A stretch of DNA of 64,000 nt from Symbiodinium natans (Eukaryota; Sar; Dinophyceae; Suessiales; Symbiodiniaceae). The notes under the pieces are model-generated. The model was not told the origin of the DNA. It searched no databases and saw only the letters and a list, made by a program, of their open reading frames with translations. The stretch spans positions 1-64,000 of the forward strand of contig CAJNDS010000429.1 in NCBI GenBank assembly GCA_905221605.1, read 5' to 3'. The translations under genes were made by a program, and so were the position numbers. Shown here in pieces: positions 18,997 to 30,212 of this stretch. Positions within the stretch are counted from its first letter, which is position 1. Each line of letters opens with the position of its first letter.

Positions 18997-21905
18997 CTTC
19001 ACCTCCTTCAGAGACCCCCGAGAGCTCCTGGTTTCACGTTTTCAGGGTTCCCGAAAGAGAGCTCCAGGCTTCACCTCCTTCAGGGCCCCTCCAGAGCTCT
19101 GGTCTCACCTTTTATTCAGGGTTCCCGAAGGAGAGCTCCAGGTTTCACTTCCTTTAGGGTCCCGAGAGATCAAGCTTCGCCTCCATTAGGATCACCAAGA
19201 CAGAGGTGAAAGCCCCCCCAAGAGCTCCAGGTTTCACCTCCTTTAGGCCCCAAGAGCTCCAGGTTTCACCTCGTCTAGGCCCCCCCCAAGAGTCCAGGTG
19301 CCAGGTTTCACCTCCTTTAGGCCGCCCGAGAGCTCCAGGTTTCACCTCCTTTTAGGCACCCCGAGAGCTCCAGGTTTCACCTCCTTTAAGCCCCCCCGAG
19401 AGCTCCAGGTTTCACCTCCTTTAGGCCCCCCCAAGAGCTCCAGGTTTCACCTCCTTTAGGCGCCCCCGAGAGCTCCAGGTTTCACCTCCTTTAGGCCCCT
19501 CGAAAGCTCCAGGTTTCACCTCCTTTAGGCCCCCCCAAGAGCTCCAGGTTTCACCTCCTTTAGGCACCCCAAGAGCTCCAGGTTTCACCTCCTTTAGGCG
19601 CCCCCGAGAGCTCCAGGTTTCACCTCCTTTAGGCCCCCCGAGAGCTCCAGGTTTCACCTCCTTTAGGCGCCCCCGAGAGCTCCAGGTTTCACCTCCTTTA
19701 GGCCCCCCCAAGAGCTCCAGGTTTCACCTCCTTTAGGTTTCACCTCCTTTAGGCCCCCCCAAGAGCTCCAGGTTTCACCTCCTTTAGGCGCCCCCGAGAG
19801 CGCCAGGTTTCACCTCCTTTAGGCGCCCCCGAGAGCTCCAGGTTTCACCTCCTTTAGGCCCCCCGAGAGCTCCAGGTTTCACCTCCTTTAGGCCCCCCGA
19901 GAGCTCCAGGTTTCACCTCCTTTAGGCGCGCCCCCGAGAGCTCCAGGTTTCACCTCCTTTAGGCCCCTCGAAAGCTCCAGGTTTCACCTCCTTTAGGCCC
20001 CCCCAAGAGCTCCAGGTTTCACCTCCTTTAGGCACCCCAAGAGCTCCAGACCTCCTTTACACGCCCCCGAGAGCTCCAGGTTTCACCTCCTTTAGGCCCC
20101 CCGAGAGCTCCAGGTTTCACCTCCTTTAGGCCCCCCCCAGAGCTCCAGGTTTCACCTCCTTTAGGCCCCCCGAGAGCTCCAGGTTTCACCTCCTTCAGGC
20201 CCCCCCAAGAGCTCCAGGTTTCACCTCCTTTAGGCCACCCGAGAGCTCCAGGTTTCACCTCCTTTAAGGCACCCCGAGAGCTCCAGGTTTCACCTCCTTT
20301 AAGGCACCCCGAGAGCTCCAGGTTTCACCTCCTTTACCCTCCCTAACAGCTCCAGGTTTCACCTCCTTTAGGCCCCCCCAAGAGCTCCAGGTTTCACCTC
20401 CTTTAGGCCCCCCCAAGAGCTCCAGGTTTCACCTCCTTTAGGCCCCCCCAAGAGCTCCAGGTTTCACCTCCTTTAGGCACCCCAAGAGCTCCAGGTTTCA
20501 CCTCCTTTAGGCACCCCCAAGAGCTCCAGGTTTCACCTCCTTTAGGCACCCCCAAGAGCTCCAGGTTTCACCTCCTTTAGGCGCCCCAAGAGCTCCAGGT
20601 TTCACCTCCTTTAGGCGCCCCAAGAGCTCCAGGTTTCACCTCCTTTAGGCGCCCCCGAGAGCTCCAGGTTTCACCTCCTTTAGGCCCCCCCAAGAGCTCC
20701 AGGTTTCACATCCTTTAGGCCCCCACCTCCTTCTCCTTTAGGCCCCCCGAAAGCTCCAGGTTTCACCTCCTTTAGGCCCTCCCGAGAGCTTCAGGTTTCA
20801 CCTCCTTTAGGCCCCCCAACTCCTTTAGGCCCCCCGAGAGCTCCAGGCTTCACCTCCTTTAGGCCCCCCCAAGAGCTCCAGGTTTCACCTCCTTTAGGCC
20901 CCCCCGAGAGCTCCAGGTTTCACCTCCTTTAGGGCCCCCGAAAGCTCCAGGTTTCACCTCCTTTAGGGCCCAAGAGAATCCAGGTTTCACCTCCTTTAGG
21001 CGCCCCCGAGAGCTCCAGGTTTCACCTCCTTTAGGCCCCCCCAGACCTCCAGGTTTCACCTCCTTTAGGCCCCCGAGAGCTCCAGGTTTCACCTCCTTTA
21101 GGCCCCCCCAGACCTCCAGGTTTCACCTCCTTTAGGCCCCCCAAGAGCTCCAGGTTTCACCTCCTTTAGGCCCGCCGGAGAGCTCCAGGTTTCACCTCCT
21201 TTAGGCCTTTCCAGGAGCTCCAGGTTTCACCTCCTTCAGGCCTCCCAGGAGCTCAAGGTTTCACCTCCTTTAGCCCCCGCAGGAGCTCCAGGTTTCACCT
21301 CCTTTAGGCCCCCCCAAAACTCCAGGTTTCACCTCCTTTAGGCCCCCCCGAGAGCTCCAGGTTTCACTCCAGGTTTCACCTCCTTTAAGCCCCCCCAAGA
21401 GCTCCAGGTTTCACCTCCTTTACCCTCCCTAACAGCTCCAGGTTTCACCTCCTTTAGGCCCCCCCAAGATCTCCAGGCTTCACCTCCTTTAGGCCCCCCG
21501 AGAGCTCCAGGTTTCACCTCCTTTAGGCCCCCCAAGTTCACCTTCTTTAGGCACCCCCGAGAGCTCCAGGTTTCACTTCCTTTAGCCTTCCCCTCCCGAA
21601 AGCTCCCGAAACTCCAGGCTCCACCGCCCCCGAGAGCTCGAGGTTTCACCTCCTTTAGGCACCCGAGAGCTCCAGGTTTCACTTCCTTTAGCGCCCCGAC
21701 TCCCCCGAGAGTTCCAAGCAGTAGCTCCTTCAGAACTCCTTCAGAGTTTCCGAGAGCTCCAGTTTCACTTCCTTTAGAGCTGAGACCCCCGAAAGCTCCA
21801 GGCTTTACCTTCTTTTAGGGCACCCGAAGGCTGTAGGCTTCTCCTCCTTTAGGGCCCCCAAAAGCTTTAGACCCTCGAGAGCTCCAGGCTTCCCTTCCTT
21901 TAGGG
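18997..21905. repeat. Long satellite of unit B
   Basis: About 85 satellite units in the variant order seen in 6249-9010, with local gains and losses of units (for example a truncated unit near 19735-19745). It ends with the degenerate segment holding the unoccupied GTTTC site. Confidence 0.95.
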
Positions 21906-21910
21906 AGGGC

Positions 21911-22228
21911 TCACCCACAGCGATTCACTTGCTCCAAGGCTTCCAGCAGGGTTTCGGCTAATTTAGCGTATGTCGCTCTTAGCAGCACATGACAGAATCC
22001 CAGTGCATGTGTTTTGCGGTGCCACGCTCCAGGCTTCAGCTGGTTTCGGGCTGTGAGCGTCAAATCCAATAGTGCTTTGTGAGCAATATTCACTGCTTGC
22101 TTGATACAGCAATTTCCACTTTGGCATGTACTTCTTCGTAGTTCTTTTGCAGCAATGTGGCATATTGCTACACGCGCCATGCGTTCTTCCGCCATGCGGC
22201 GCATACCTTTGGTATCTTTGGCACCCAT
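21911..22228 (-). CDS. Hypothetical 105-aa protein, unit C
   Basis: Copy of 3680-3997 with an unchanged predicted protein. Function unknown. Confidence 0.38.
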   Translation of the reverse strand: MGAKDTKGMRRMAEERMARVAICHIAAKELRRSTCQSGNCCIKQAVNIAHKALLDLTLTARNQLKPGAWHRKTHALGFCHVLLRATYAKLAETLLEALEQVNRCG

Positions 22229-22250
22229 TGTTCTTTTGCTCTTCAAGCTT

Positions 22251-23036
22251 ATGTGCAAGTGGCGGCAGCGTGCGAAAAGGGGATTGCAGAAGTGGATTGT
22301 GACAGAGTACCGCTGGCCACGAGTGGAGGATCACGTTTGTTTGGACATAGACCTACCAGCAGCTGAGTGCAGTGATCTGGCAGATCCGGCACATGCTGCT
22401 TTGGCAGGGAATTTGGAATTCATGCAAACGTTTGGAGCCAAGATCGCCGAGGGTGTTGATGGATACCTTGCATCGACGTGGGTTCATCGGAACCTTGGGT
22501 TGGCTCATCACCAAATCACCCTGGTTGCATGGGGAAGTCCGCACATGGAACTGTCAGATGGAACCTATAGCAAGCAAAAAGCTGGAGCAGCTGCCTGCGA
22601 GAAAGCTTGTGTGTTCCAAAGCTTATGCAAGCAATTTCGGCACAGCTTCGTGTTGATTTTATTTGCTGGGCATGGCGTCCATCCTGTTCAAGCAGGAAGC
22701 GGCGAAGCAGTCTTGGCTCTTCCTGCTCTACTGGAGTTTGTCTTTGGTAGACCACGCCAGTACTACCCTCGGCATAGTAAAGGGTCACTACGTTCGAAAG
22801 GTTTGGCGCAAGTACAAGCTTTGCTGCGAGTACCTCTCACATGGACTGGTTCGGTGCCTTGGACGAGCTGCATTCAAGCCTCCAGCAATCCCAACCAGGA
22901 TGGATGTGTTGGTCAAATGCTGAATGTGTATAAACTGGTGTCATTGCTGGCGAAACAGGATGGGCACATTCTGTTTTTGGGAGAAGAGCGAGCAGATTTT
23001 AGCGCATGTTGTGCGGCGTATCATCACTTGAAATAG
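22251..23036 (+). CDS. Hypothetical 261-aa protein, unit C
   Basis: Copy of 4020-4805. It carries the D/V/L residues shared with B and D and keeps Q in YSKQKAG. Open throughout; unrecognised. Confidence 0.38.
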   Translation: MCKWRQRAKRGLQKWIVTEYRWPRVEDHVCLDIDLPAAECSDLADPAHAALAGNLEFMQTFGAKIAEGVDGYLASTWVHRNLGLAHHQITLVAWGSPHMELSDGTYSKQKAGAAACEKACVFQSLCKQFRHSFVLILFAGHGVHPVQAGSGEAVLALPALLEFVFGRPRQYYPRHSKGSLRSKGLAQVQALLRVPLTWTGSVPWTSCIQASSNPNQDGCVGQMLNVYKLVSLLAKQDGHILFLGEERADFSACCAAYHHLK

Positions 23037-23198
23037 TGATCATCAGAAAAAATGGTTGCAGTGCTGCGTGTTGATGTCAGAAAATAACAGCCACTACTAG
23101 CTGACATCTTCGCAAATGCCATTTCTGGTAATTATGCAGCTTCTATCGTAGAAACCCACGGTCAAGATACAGCTTCGGCGAATCGAATCAAGCAGCCA

Positions 23199-23590
23199 GG
23201 TCTCACCTTTTTTAGGCCCCCCCCCCCCCACCCGGAGCTACGGGCTTCACCTCCTTTAGGCCCCTGCCGAGAGGTCCAGGTTTCACCTCCTTAAGGCCCC
23301 CCCGGAGAGCTCCAGGTTTCACCTCCTTTAGGCACCCCTGAGAGCTCCAGGTTTCACCTCCTTTAGCCCCCCCGAAATCACCCCCTTTAGGCCCCCCCAA
23401 AAAGCTCCAGGTTTCACCCCCTTAGCCCCCCAAAACCTCCTTTAGGCCCCTTCGAGAGCTCCAAGTTTCACCCGAGAGAGCTCCCACCTCCTTTAGGTCC
23501 CTGAAAGCTCCTGGTTTAGGCCCCCCCGAGAGCTCCACACCTCCTTTAGGCCCCCCGAGAGCTGCAGGTTTCACCTCCTTTAGGCTCCCC
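23199..23590. repeat. Short satellite between blocks I and II, unit C
   Basis: Nearly identical to 17647-18039. Confidence 0.9.
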
Positions 23591-23715
23591 GAAGATCAAG
23601 CTCCACGCAACACTCTGTGTTCCAGCAGCATTTTCCGTTGCAGTATCAGTCATGTAGTCATGACACTACAACATGGCCTGAACCGAACAGTACATTAAGA
23701 AGTACAGAGTTAAAT

Positions 23716-24021
23716 ATGCCGCAGCCTTGCACCAACCACTTTATGGAGCACCGGAAAATGTCACGTGCACTGGACGCCCTTGGCGTTGCGCTGCAGTCAA
23801 CCGCAAGGGAACCACTGATGCTGGAGCGCTTTGGCAGAGTGGTTCCCATGCTATTTGCAAAGGATGACTGGGAAAGCGACGATCCATTTCATTTGGATAA
23901 CGGTGAACGTGACCAAGTGCATGATCAGCTTCGGCAGCTGCATACTGAACGTGCTGCCCTTCTTTGCTCATGCAGATGGCTGTCTACAAAGGTTGAGTTG
24001 CTCAAAACAATGATTTTTTAG
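23716..24021 (+). CDS. Hypothetical 101-aa protein, unit C block II
   Basis: Copy of 5417-5722 with an identical predicted protein. Confidence 0.38.
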   Translation: MPQPCTNHFMEHRKMSRALDALGVALQSTAREPLMLERFGRVVPMLFAKDDWESDDPFHLDNGERDQVHDQLRQLHTERAALLCSCRWLSTKVELLKTMIF

Positions 24022-24167
24022 CAAACCATGACAGTTTCTGTAAATCAATCCACTCGTAAGCACATAAGTTAGTGTTTCCCAAAGCTCTGTGGCTTTTAGA
24101 GAATATACGGGGATGATAGGCTGTGAAGATTCCTGGACTATTCTTTGAAAACGGCCAGGTCAATAAG

Positions 24168-24467
24168 ATGGAGCAGCAATGGCTCTGCGACAGCGGAACA
24201 TGCATGCTGGCACTGAATGTCGACGCCGTGTTTGAGCTCTTGTACGAAGTCCATGTTGAGCAAGACGTTTCCATCGAAGACATCCTAAACGTCATCTTTG
24301 ACAGCACCGAGCAAATCCAGCGAATGCTCAGCAAGCTGGAGAAAGAGGATGACCCTCAGATGGACGCGATCCTGGACATGTGCCTAGCTACTATGGATCA
24401 ACGTCAACAACGAAGGGTATTGCAGAGGTTGGTGAATGCCTTTAGTATGTATGAATATGTCGACTAG
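24168..24467 (+). CDS. Hypothetical 99-aa acidic helical protein, unit C block II
   Basis: Copy of 5869-6168, identical to A including the upstream extension. Confidence 0.42.
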   Translation: MEQQWLCDSGTCMLALNVDAVFELLYEVHVEQDVSIEDILNVIFDSTEQIQRMLSKLEKEDDPQMDAILDMCLATMDQRQQRRVLQRLVNAFSMYEYVD

Positions 24468-24547
24468 ACAACATCCGAGGAAAAAAGGCAAGCTGGCACA
24501 GATCTTCCCTACACAAAAACAGGGTCGAAAGGTATCACATAAGAAGC

Positions 24548-27500
24548 CTTCACCTCCTTCAGAGACCCCCGAGAGCTCCTGGTTTCACGTTTTCAGGGTT
24601 CCCGAAAGAGAGCTCCAGGCTTCACCTCCTTCAGGGCCCCTCCAGAGCTCTGGTCTCACCTTTTATTCAGGGTTCCCGAAGGAGAGCTCCAGGTTTCACT
24701 TCCTTTAGGGTCCCGAGAGATCAAGCTTCGCCTCCATTAGGATCACCAAGACAGAGGTGAAAGCCCCCCCAAGAGCTCCAGGTTTCACCTCCTTTAGGCC
24801 CCAAGAGCTCCAGGTTTCACCTCGTCTAGGCCCCCCCCAAGAGTCCAGGTGCCAGGTTTCACCTCCTTTAGGCCGCCCGAGAGCTCCAGGTTTCACCTCC
24901 TTTTAGGCACCCCGAGAGCTCCAGGTTTCACCTCCTTTAAGCCCCCCCGAGAGCTCCAGGTTTCACCTCCTTTAGGCCCCCCCAAGAGCTCCAGGTTTCA
25001 CCTCCTTTAGGCGCCCCCGAGAGCTCCAGGTTTCACCTCCTTTAGGCCCCTCGAAAGCTCCAGGTTTCACCTCCTTTAGGCCCCCCCAAGAGCTCCAGGT
25101 TTCACCTCCTTTAGGCACCCCAAGAGCTCCAGGTTTCACCTCCTTTAGGCGCCCCCGAGAGCTCCAGGTTTCACCTCCTTTAGGCCCCCCGAGAGCTCCA
25201 GGTTTCACCTCCTTTAGGCGCCCCCGAGAGCTCCAGGTTTTACCTCCTTTAGGCCCCCCCAAGAGCTACAGGTTTCACCTCCTTTAGGCCCCCCCAAGAG
25301 CTCCAGGTTTCACCTCCTTTAGGCGCCCCCGAGAGCGCCAGGTTTCACCTCCTTTAGGCGCCCCCGAGAGCTCCAGGTTTCACCTCCTTTAGGCCCCCCG
25401 AGAGCTCCAGGTTTCGCCTCCTTTAGGTTCCCCCAAGAGCTCCAGGTTTCACCTCCTTTAGGCCCCCCGAGAGCTCCAGGTTTCACCTCCTTTGGGCGCC
25501 CCCGAGAGCTCCAGGTTTCACCTCCTTTAGGCCCCTCGAAAGCTCCAGGTTTCACCTCCTTTAGGCCCCCCCAAGAGCTCCAGGTTTCACCTCCTTTAGG
25601 CACCCCAAGAGCTCCAGGTTTCACCTCCTTTACACGCCCCCGAGAGCTCCAGGTTTCACCTCCTTTAGGCCCCCCGAGAGCTCCAGGTTTCACCTCCTTT
25701 AGGCCCCCCCCAGAGCTCCAGGTTTCACCTCCTTTAGGCCCCCCGAGAGCTCCAGGCACCTCCTTCAGGCCCCCCCAAGAGCTCCAGGTTTCACCTCCTT
25801 TAGGCCACCCGAGAGCTCCAGGTTTCACCTCCTTTAAGGCACCCCGAGAGCTCCAGGTTTCACCTCCTTTAAGGCACCCCGAGAGCTCCAGGTTTCACCT
25901 CCTTTACCCTCCCTAACAGCTCCAGGTTTCACCTCCTTTAGGCCCCCCCAAGAGCTCCAGGTTTCACCTCCTTTAGGCCCCCCCAAGAGCTCCAGGTTTC
26001 ACCTCCTTTAGGCCCCCCCAAGAGCTCCAGGTTTCACCTCCTTTAGGCACCCCAAGAGCTCCAGGTTTCACCTCCTTTAGGCACCCCCAAGAGCTCCAGG
26101 TTTCACCTCCTTTAGGCCCCCCCAAGAGCTCCAGGTTTCACCTCCTTTAGGCGCCCCAAGAGCTCCAGGTTTCACCTCCTTTAGGCGCCCCAAGAGCTCC
26201 AGGTTTCACCTCCTTTAGGCGCCCCCGAGAGCTCCAGGTTTCACCTCCTTTAGGCCCCCCCGAGAGCTCCAGGTTTCACCTCCTTTAAGCCCCCCCAAGA
26301 CCTCCAGGTTTCACATCCTTTAGGCCCCCACCTCCTTCTCCTTTAGGCCCCCCGAAAGCTCCAGGTTTCACCTCCTTTAGGCCCTCCCGAGAGCTCCAGG
26401 TTTCACCTCCTTTAGGCCCCCCAAGAGCTTCAGGTTTCACCTCCTTTAGGCCCCCCAACTCCTTTAGGCCCCCCGAGAGCTCCAGGCTTCACCTCCTTTA
26501 GGCCCCCCCAAGAGCTCCAGGTTTCACCTCCTTTAGGCCCCCCCGAGAGCTCCAGGTTTCACCTCCTTTAGGGCCCCCGGAAGCTCCAGGTTTCACCTCC
26601 TTTAGGGCCCAAGAGAATCCAGGTTTCACCTCCTTTAGGCGCCCCCGAGAGCTCCAGGTTTCACCTCCTTTAGGCCCCCCCAGACCTCCAGGTTTCACCT
26701 CCTTTAGGCCCCCGAGAGCTCCAGGTTTCACCTCCTTTAGGCCCCCCCAGACCTCCAGGTTTCACCTCCTTTAGGCCCCCCCAAGAGCTCCAGGTTTCAC
26801 CTCCTTTAGGCACCCCAAGAGCTCCAGGTTTCACCTCCTTTAGGCACCCCCAAGAGCTCCAGGTTTCACCTCCTTTAGGCCCCCCCAAGAGCTCCAGGTT
26901 TCACCTCCTTTAGGCGCCCCAAGAGCTCCAGGTTCACCTCCTTTAGGCGCCCCAAGAGCTCCAGGTTTCACCTCCTTTAGGCGCCCCCGAGAGCTCCAGG
27001 TTTCACCTCCTTTAGGCCCCCCCGAGAGCTCCAGGTTTCACCTCCTTTAAGCCCCCCCAAGAGCTCCAGGTTTCACCTCCTTTACCCTCCCTAACAGCTC
27101 CAGGTTTCACCTCCTTTAGGCCCCCCCAAGATCTCCAGGCTTCACCTCCTTTAGGCCCCCCGAGAGCTCCAGGTTTCACCTCCTTTAGGCCCCCCAAGTT
27201 CACCTTCTTTAGGCACCCCCGAGAGCTCCAGGTTTCACTTCCTTTAGCCTTCCCCTCCCGAAAGCTCCCGAAACTCCAGGCTCCACCGCCCCCGAGAGCT
27301 CGAGGTTTCACCTCCTTTAGGCACCCGAGAGCTCCAGGTTTCACTTCCTTTAGCGCCCCGACTCCCCCGAGAGTTCCAAGCAGTAGCTCCTTCAGAACTC
27401 CTTCAGAGTTTCCGAGAGCTCCAGTTTCACTTCCTTTAGAGCTGAGACCCCCGAAAGCTCCAGGCTTTACCTTCTTTTAGGGCACCCGAAGGCTGTAGGC

Positions 27501-27567
27501 TTCTCCTCCTTTAGGGCCCCCAAAAGCTTTAGACCCTCGAGAGCTCCAGGCTTCCCTTCCTTTAGGG
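24548..27567. repeat. Long satellite of unit C
   Basis: Satellite array parallel to 6249-9010 and 18997-21905. A run of variants near 26040-26290 recurs near 26800-27050, a local duplication of several units. It contains the empty GTTTC site at 27408-27412. Confidence 0.95.
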
Positions 27568-27572
27568 AGGGC

Positions 27573-27890
27573 TCACCCACAGCGATTCACTTGCTCCAAG
27601 GCTTCCAGCAGGGTTTCGGCTAATTTAGCGTATGTCGCTCTTAGCAGCACATGACAGAATCCCAGTGCATGTGTTTTGCGGTGCCACGCTCCAGGCTTCA
27701 GCTGGTTTCGGGCTGTGAGCGTCAAATCCAATAGTGCTTTGTGAGCAATATTCACTGCTTGCTTGATACAGCAATTTCCACTTTGGCATGTACTTCTTCG
27801 TAGTTCTTTTGCAGCAATGTGGCATATTGCTACACGCGCCATGCGTTCTTCCGCCATGCGGCGCATACCTTTGGTATCTTTGGCGCCCAT
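27573..27890 (-). CDS. Hypothetical 105-aa protein, unit D
   Basis: Copy of 3680-3997. One additional base change near the start codon (GGT to GGC in this frame) is synonymous, so the protein is again unchanged. Confidence 0.38.
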   Translation of the reverse strand: MGAKDTKGMRRMAEERMARVAICHIAAKELRRSTCQSGNCCIKQAVNIAHKALLDLTLTARNQLKPGAWHRKTHALGFCHVLLRATYAKLAETLLEALEQVNRCG

Positions 27891-27912
27891 TGTTCTTTTG
27901 CTCTTCAAGCTT

Positions 27913-28698
27913 ATGTGCAAGTGGCGGCAGCGTGCGAAAAGGGGATTGCAGAAGTGGATTGTGACAGAGTACCGCTGGCCACGAGTGGAGGATCACGTTT
28001 GTTTGGACATAGACCTACCAGCAGCTGAGTGCAGTGATCTGGCAGATCCGGCACATGCTGCTTTGGCAGGGAATTTGGAATTCATGCAAACGTTTGGAGC
28101 CAAGATCGCCGAGGGTGTTGATGGATACCTTGCATCGACGTGGGTTCATCGGAACCTTGGGTTGGCTCATCACCAAATCACCCTGGTTGCATGGGGAAGT
28201 CCGCACATGGAACTGTCAGATGGAACCTATAGCAAGCAAAAAGCTGGAGCAGCTGCCTGCGAGAAAGCTTGTGTGTTCCAAAGCTTATGCAAGCAATTTC
28301 GGCACAGCTTCGTGTTGATTTTATTTGCTGGGCATGGCGTCCATCCTGTTCAAGCAGGAAGCGGCGAAGCAGTCTTGGCTCTTCCTGCTCTACTGGAGTT
28401 TGTCTTTGGTAGACCACGCCAGTACTACCCTCGGCATAGTAAAGGGTCACTACGTTCGAAAGGTTTGGCGCAAGTACAAGCTTTGCTGCGAGTACCTCTC
28501 ACATGGACTGGTTCGGTGCCTTGGACGAGCTGCATTCAAGCCTCCAGCAATCCCAACCAGGATGGATGTGTTGGTCAAATGCTGAATGTGTATAAACTGG
28601 TGTCATTGCTGGCGAAACAGGATGGGCACATTCTGTTTTTGGGAGAAGAGCGAGCAGATTTTAGCGCATGTTGTGCGGCGTATCATCACTTGAAATAG
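27913..28698 (+). CDS. Hypothetical 261-aa protein, unit D
   Basis: Copy of 4020-4805 with the same protein as unit C. Function unknown. Confidence 0.38.
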   Translation: MCKWRQRAKRGLQKWIVTEYRWPRVEDHVCLDIDLPAAECSDLADPAHAALAGNLEFMQTFGAKIAEGVDGYLASTWVHRNLGLAHHQITLVAWGSPHMELSDGTYSKQKAGAAACEKACVFQSLCKQFRHSFVLILFAGHGVHPVQAGSGEAVLALPALLEFVFGRPRQYYPRHSKGSLRSKGLAQVQALLRVPLTWTGSVPWTSCIQASSNPNQDGCVGQMLNVYKLVSLLAKQDGHILFLGEERADFSACCAAYHHLK

Positions 28699-28860
28699 TG
28701 ATCATCAGAAAAAATGGTTGCAGTGCTGCGTGTTGATGTCAGAAAATAACAGCCACTACTAGCTGACATCTTCGCAAATGCCATTTCTGGTAATTATGCA
28801 GCTTCTATCGTAGAAACCCACGGTCAAGATACAGCTTCGGCGAATCGAATCAAGCAGCCA

Positions 28861-29255
28861 GGTCTCACCTTTTTTAGGCCCCCCCCCCCCTTCCACCCGG
28901 AGCTACGGGCTTCACCTCCTTTAGGCCCCTGCCGAGAGGTCCAGGTTTCACCTCCTTGAGGCCCCCCCGGAGAGCTCCAGGTTTCACCTCCTTTAGGCAC
29001 CCCTGAGAGCTCCAGGTTTCACCTCCTTTAGCCCCCCCGAAATCACCCCCTTCAGGCCCCCCCAAAAAGCTCCAGGTTTCACCCCCTTAGCCCCCCAAAA
29101 CCTCCTTTAGGCCCCTTGGAGAGCTCCAAGTTTCACCCGAGAGAGCTCCCACCTCCTTTAGGTCCCTGAAAGCTCCTGGTTTAGGCCCCCCCGAGAGCTC
29201 CACACCTCCTTTAGGCCCCCCGAGAGCTGCAGGTTTCACCTCCTTTAGGCTCCCC
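28861..29255. repeat. Short satellite between blocks I and II, unit D
   Basis: Parallel to 23199-23590 with small changes (TTCC inserted in the long C-run near 28890; CCTTGGAGAG in place of CCTTCGAGAG). Confidence 0.9.
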
Positions 29256-29380
29256 GAAGATCAAGCTCCACGCAACACTCTGTGTTCCAGCAGCATTTTC
29301 CGTTGCAGTATCAGTCATGTAGCCATGACACTACAACATGGCCTGAACCGAACACTACATTAAGAAGTACAGAGTTAAAT

Positions 29381-29685
29381 ATGCCGCAGCCTTGCACCAA
29401 CCACTTTATAGAGCACCGGAAATGTCACGTGCACTGGACGCCCTTGGCGTTGCGCTGCAGTCAACCGCAAGGGAACCACTGATGCTGGAGCGCTTTGGCA
29501 GAGTGGTTCCCATGCTATTTGCAAAGGATGACTGGGAAAGCGACGATCCATTTCATCTGGATAACGGTGAACGTGACCAAGTGCATGATCAGCTTCGGCA
29601 GCTGCATACTGAACGTGCTGCCCTTCTTTGCTCATGCAGATGGCTGTCTACAAAGGTTGAGTTGCTCAAAACAATGATTTTTTAG
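29381..29685 (+). pseudogene. Frameshifted copy of the 101-aa ORF, unit D
   Basis: Relative to A-C one A is missing in the GGAAAATG run (here GGAAATG, near 29420), shifting the frame, and the ATG of the internal HFMEH is ATA. The downstream frame resumes as MSRALDAL and is otherwise intact to the stop. If this ORF is real, copy D is broken unless translation starts at the internal ATG. Confidence 0.6.
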
Positions 29686-29832
29686 CAAACCATGACAGTT
29701 TCTGTAAATCAATCCACTCGTAAGCACATAAGTTAGTGTTTCCCAAAGCTCTGTGGCTTTTAGAGAATATACGGGGATGATAGGCTGTGAAGATTCCTGG
29801 ACTATTACTTTGAAAACGGCCAGGTCAATAAG

Positions 29833-30132
29833 ATGGAGCAGCAATGGCTCTGCGACAGCGGAACATGCATGCTGGCACTGAATGTCGACGCCGTGTTTGA
29901 GCTCTTGTACGAAGTCCATGTTGAGCAAGACGTTTCCATCGAAGACATCCTAAACGTCATCTTTGACAGCACCGAGCAAATCCAGCGAATGCTCAGCAAG
30001 CTGGAGAAAGAGGATGACCCTCAGATGGACGCGATCCTGGACATGTGCCTAGCTACTATGGATCAACGTCAACAACGAAGGGTATTGCAGAGGTTGGTGA
30101 ATGCCTTTAGTATGTATGAATATGTCGACTAG
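29833..30132 (+). CDS. Hypothetical 99-aa acidic helical protein, unit D block II
   Basis: Copy of 5869-6168 that stays open from its ATG. An inserted A at about 29805 (ATTACTTTG versus ATTCTTTG) breaks only the upstream extension. This fits ATG 29833, and its equivalents in A-C, being the true start if the frame is used. Confidence 0.42.
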   Translation: MEQQWLCDSGTCMLALNVDAVFELLYEVHVEQDVSIEDILNVIFDSTEQIQRMLSKLEKEDDPQMDAILDMCLATMDQRQQRRVLQRLVNAFSMYEYVD

Positions 30133-30212
30133 ACAACATCCGAGGAAAAAAGGCAAGCTGGCACAGATCTTCCCTACACAAAAACAGGGTCGAAAGGTAT
30201 CACATAAGAAGC

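Larger units (their letters stand above)
16355..21905. repeat. Higher-order repeat unit B
   Basis: Second copy of the array unit, 5,551 bp: block I 16355-17646, satellite 17647-18039, block II 18040-18996, satellite 18997-21905. It is closer to C and D than to A. It carries the empty retrotransposon site at 21746-21750. Confidence 0.95.
21906..27567. repeat. Higher-order repeat unit C
   Basis: Third copy, 5,662 bp: block I 21906-23198, satellite 23199-23590, block II 23591-24547, satellite 24548-27567. The extra length over B is due to added satellite units around 26740-27000. Confidence 0.95.
27568..30212. repeat. Higher-order repeat unit D (last full gene-bearing copy)
   Basis: Fourth copy of blocks I (27568-28860) and II (29256-30212). 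After block II the satellite diverges from that of A-C near 30420 and the array order is lost, so the regular array ends here. Confidence 0.93.
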
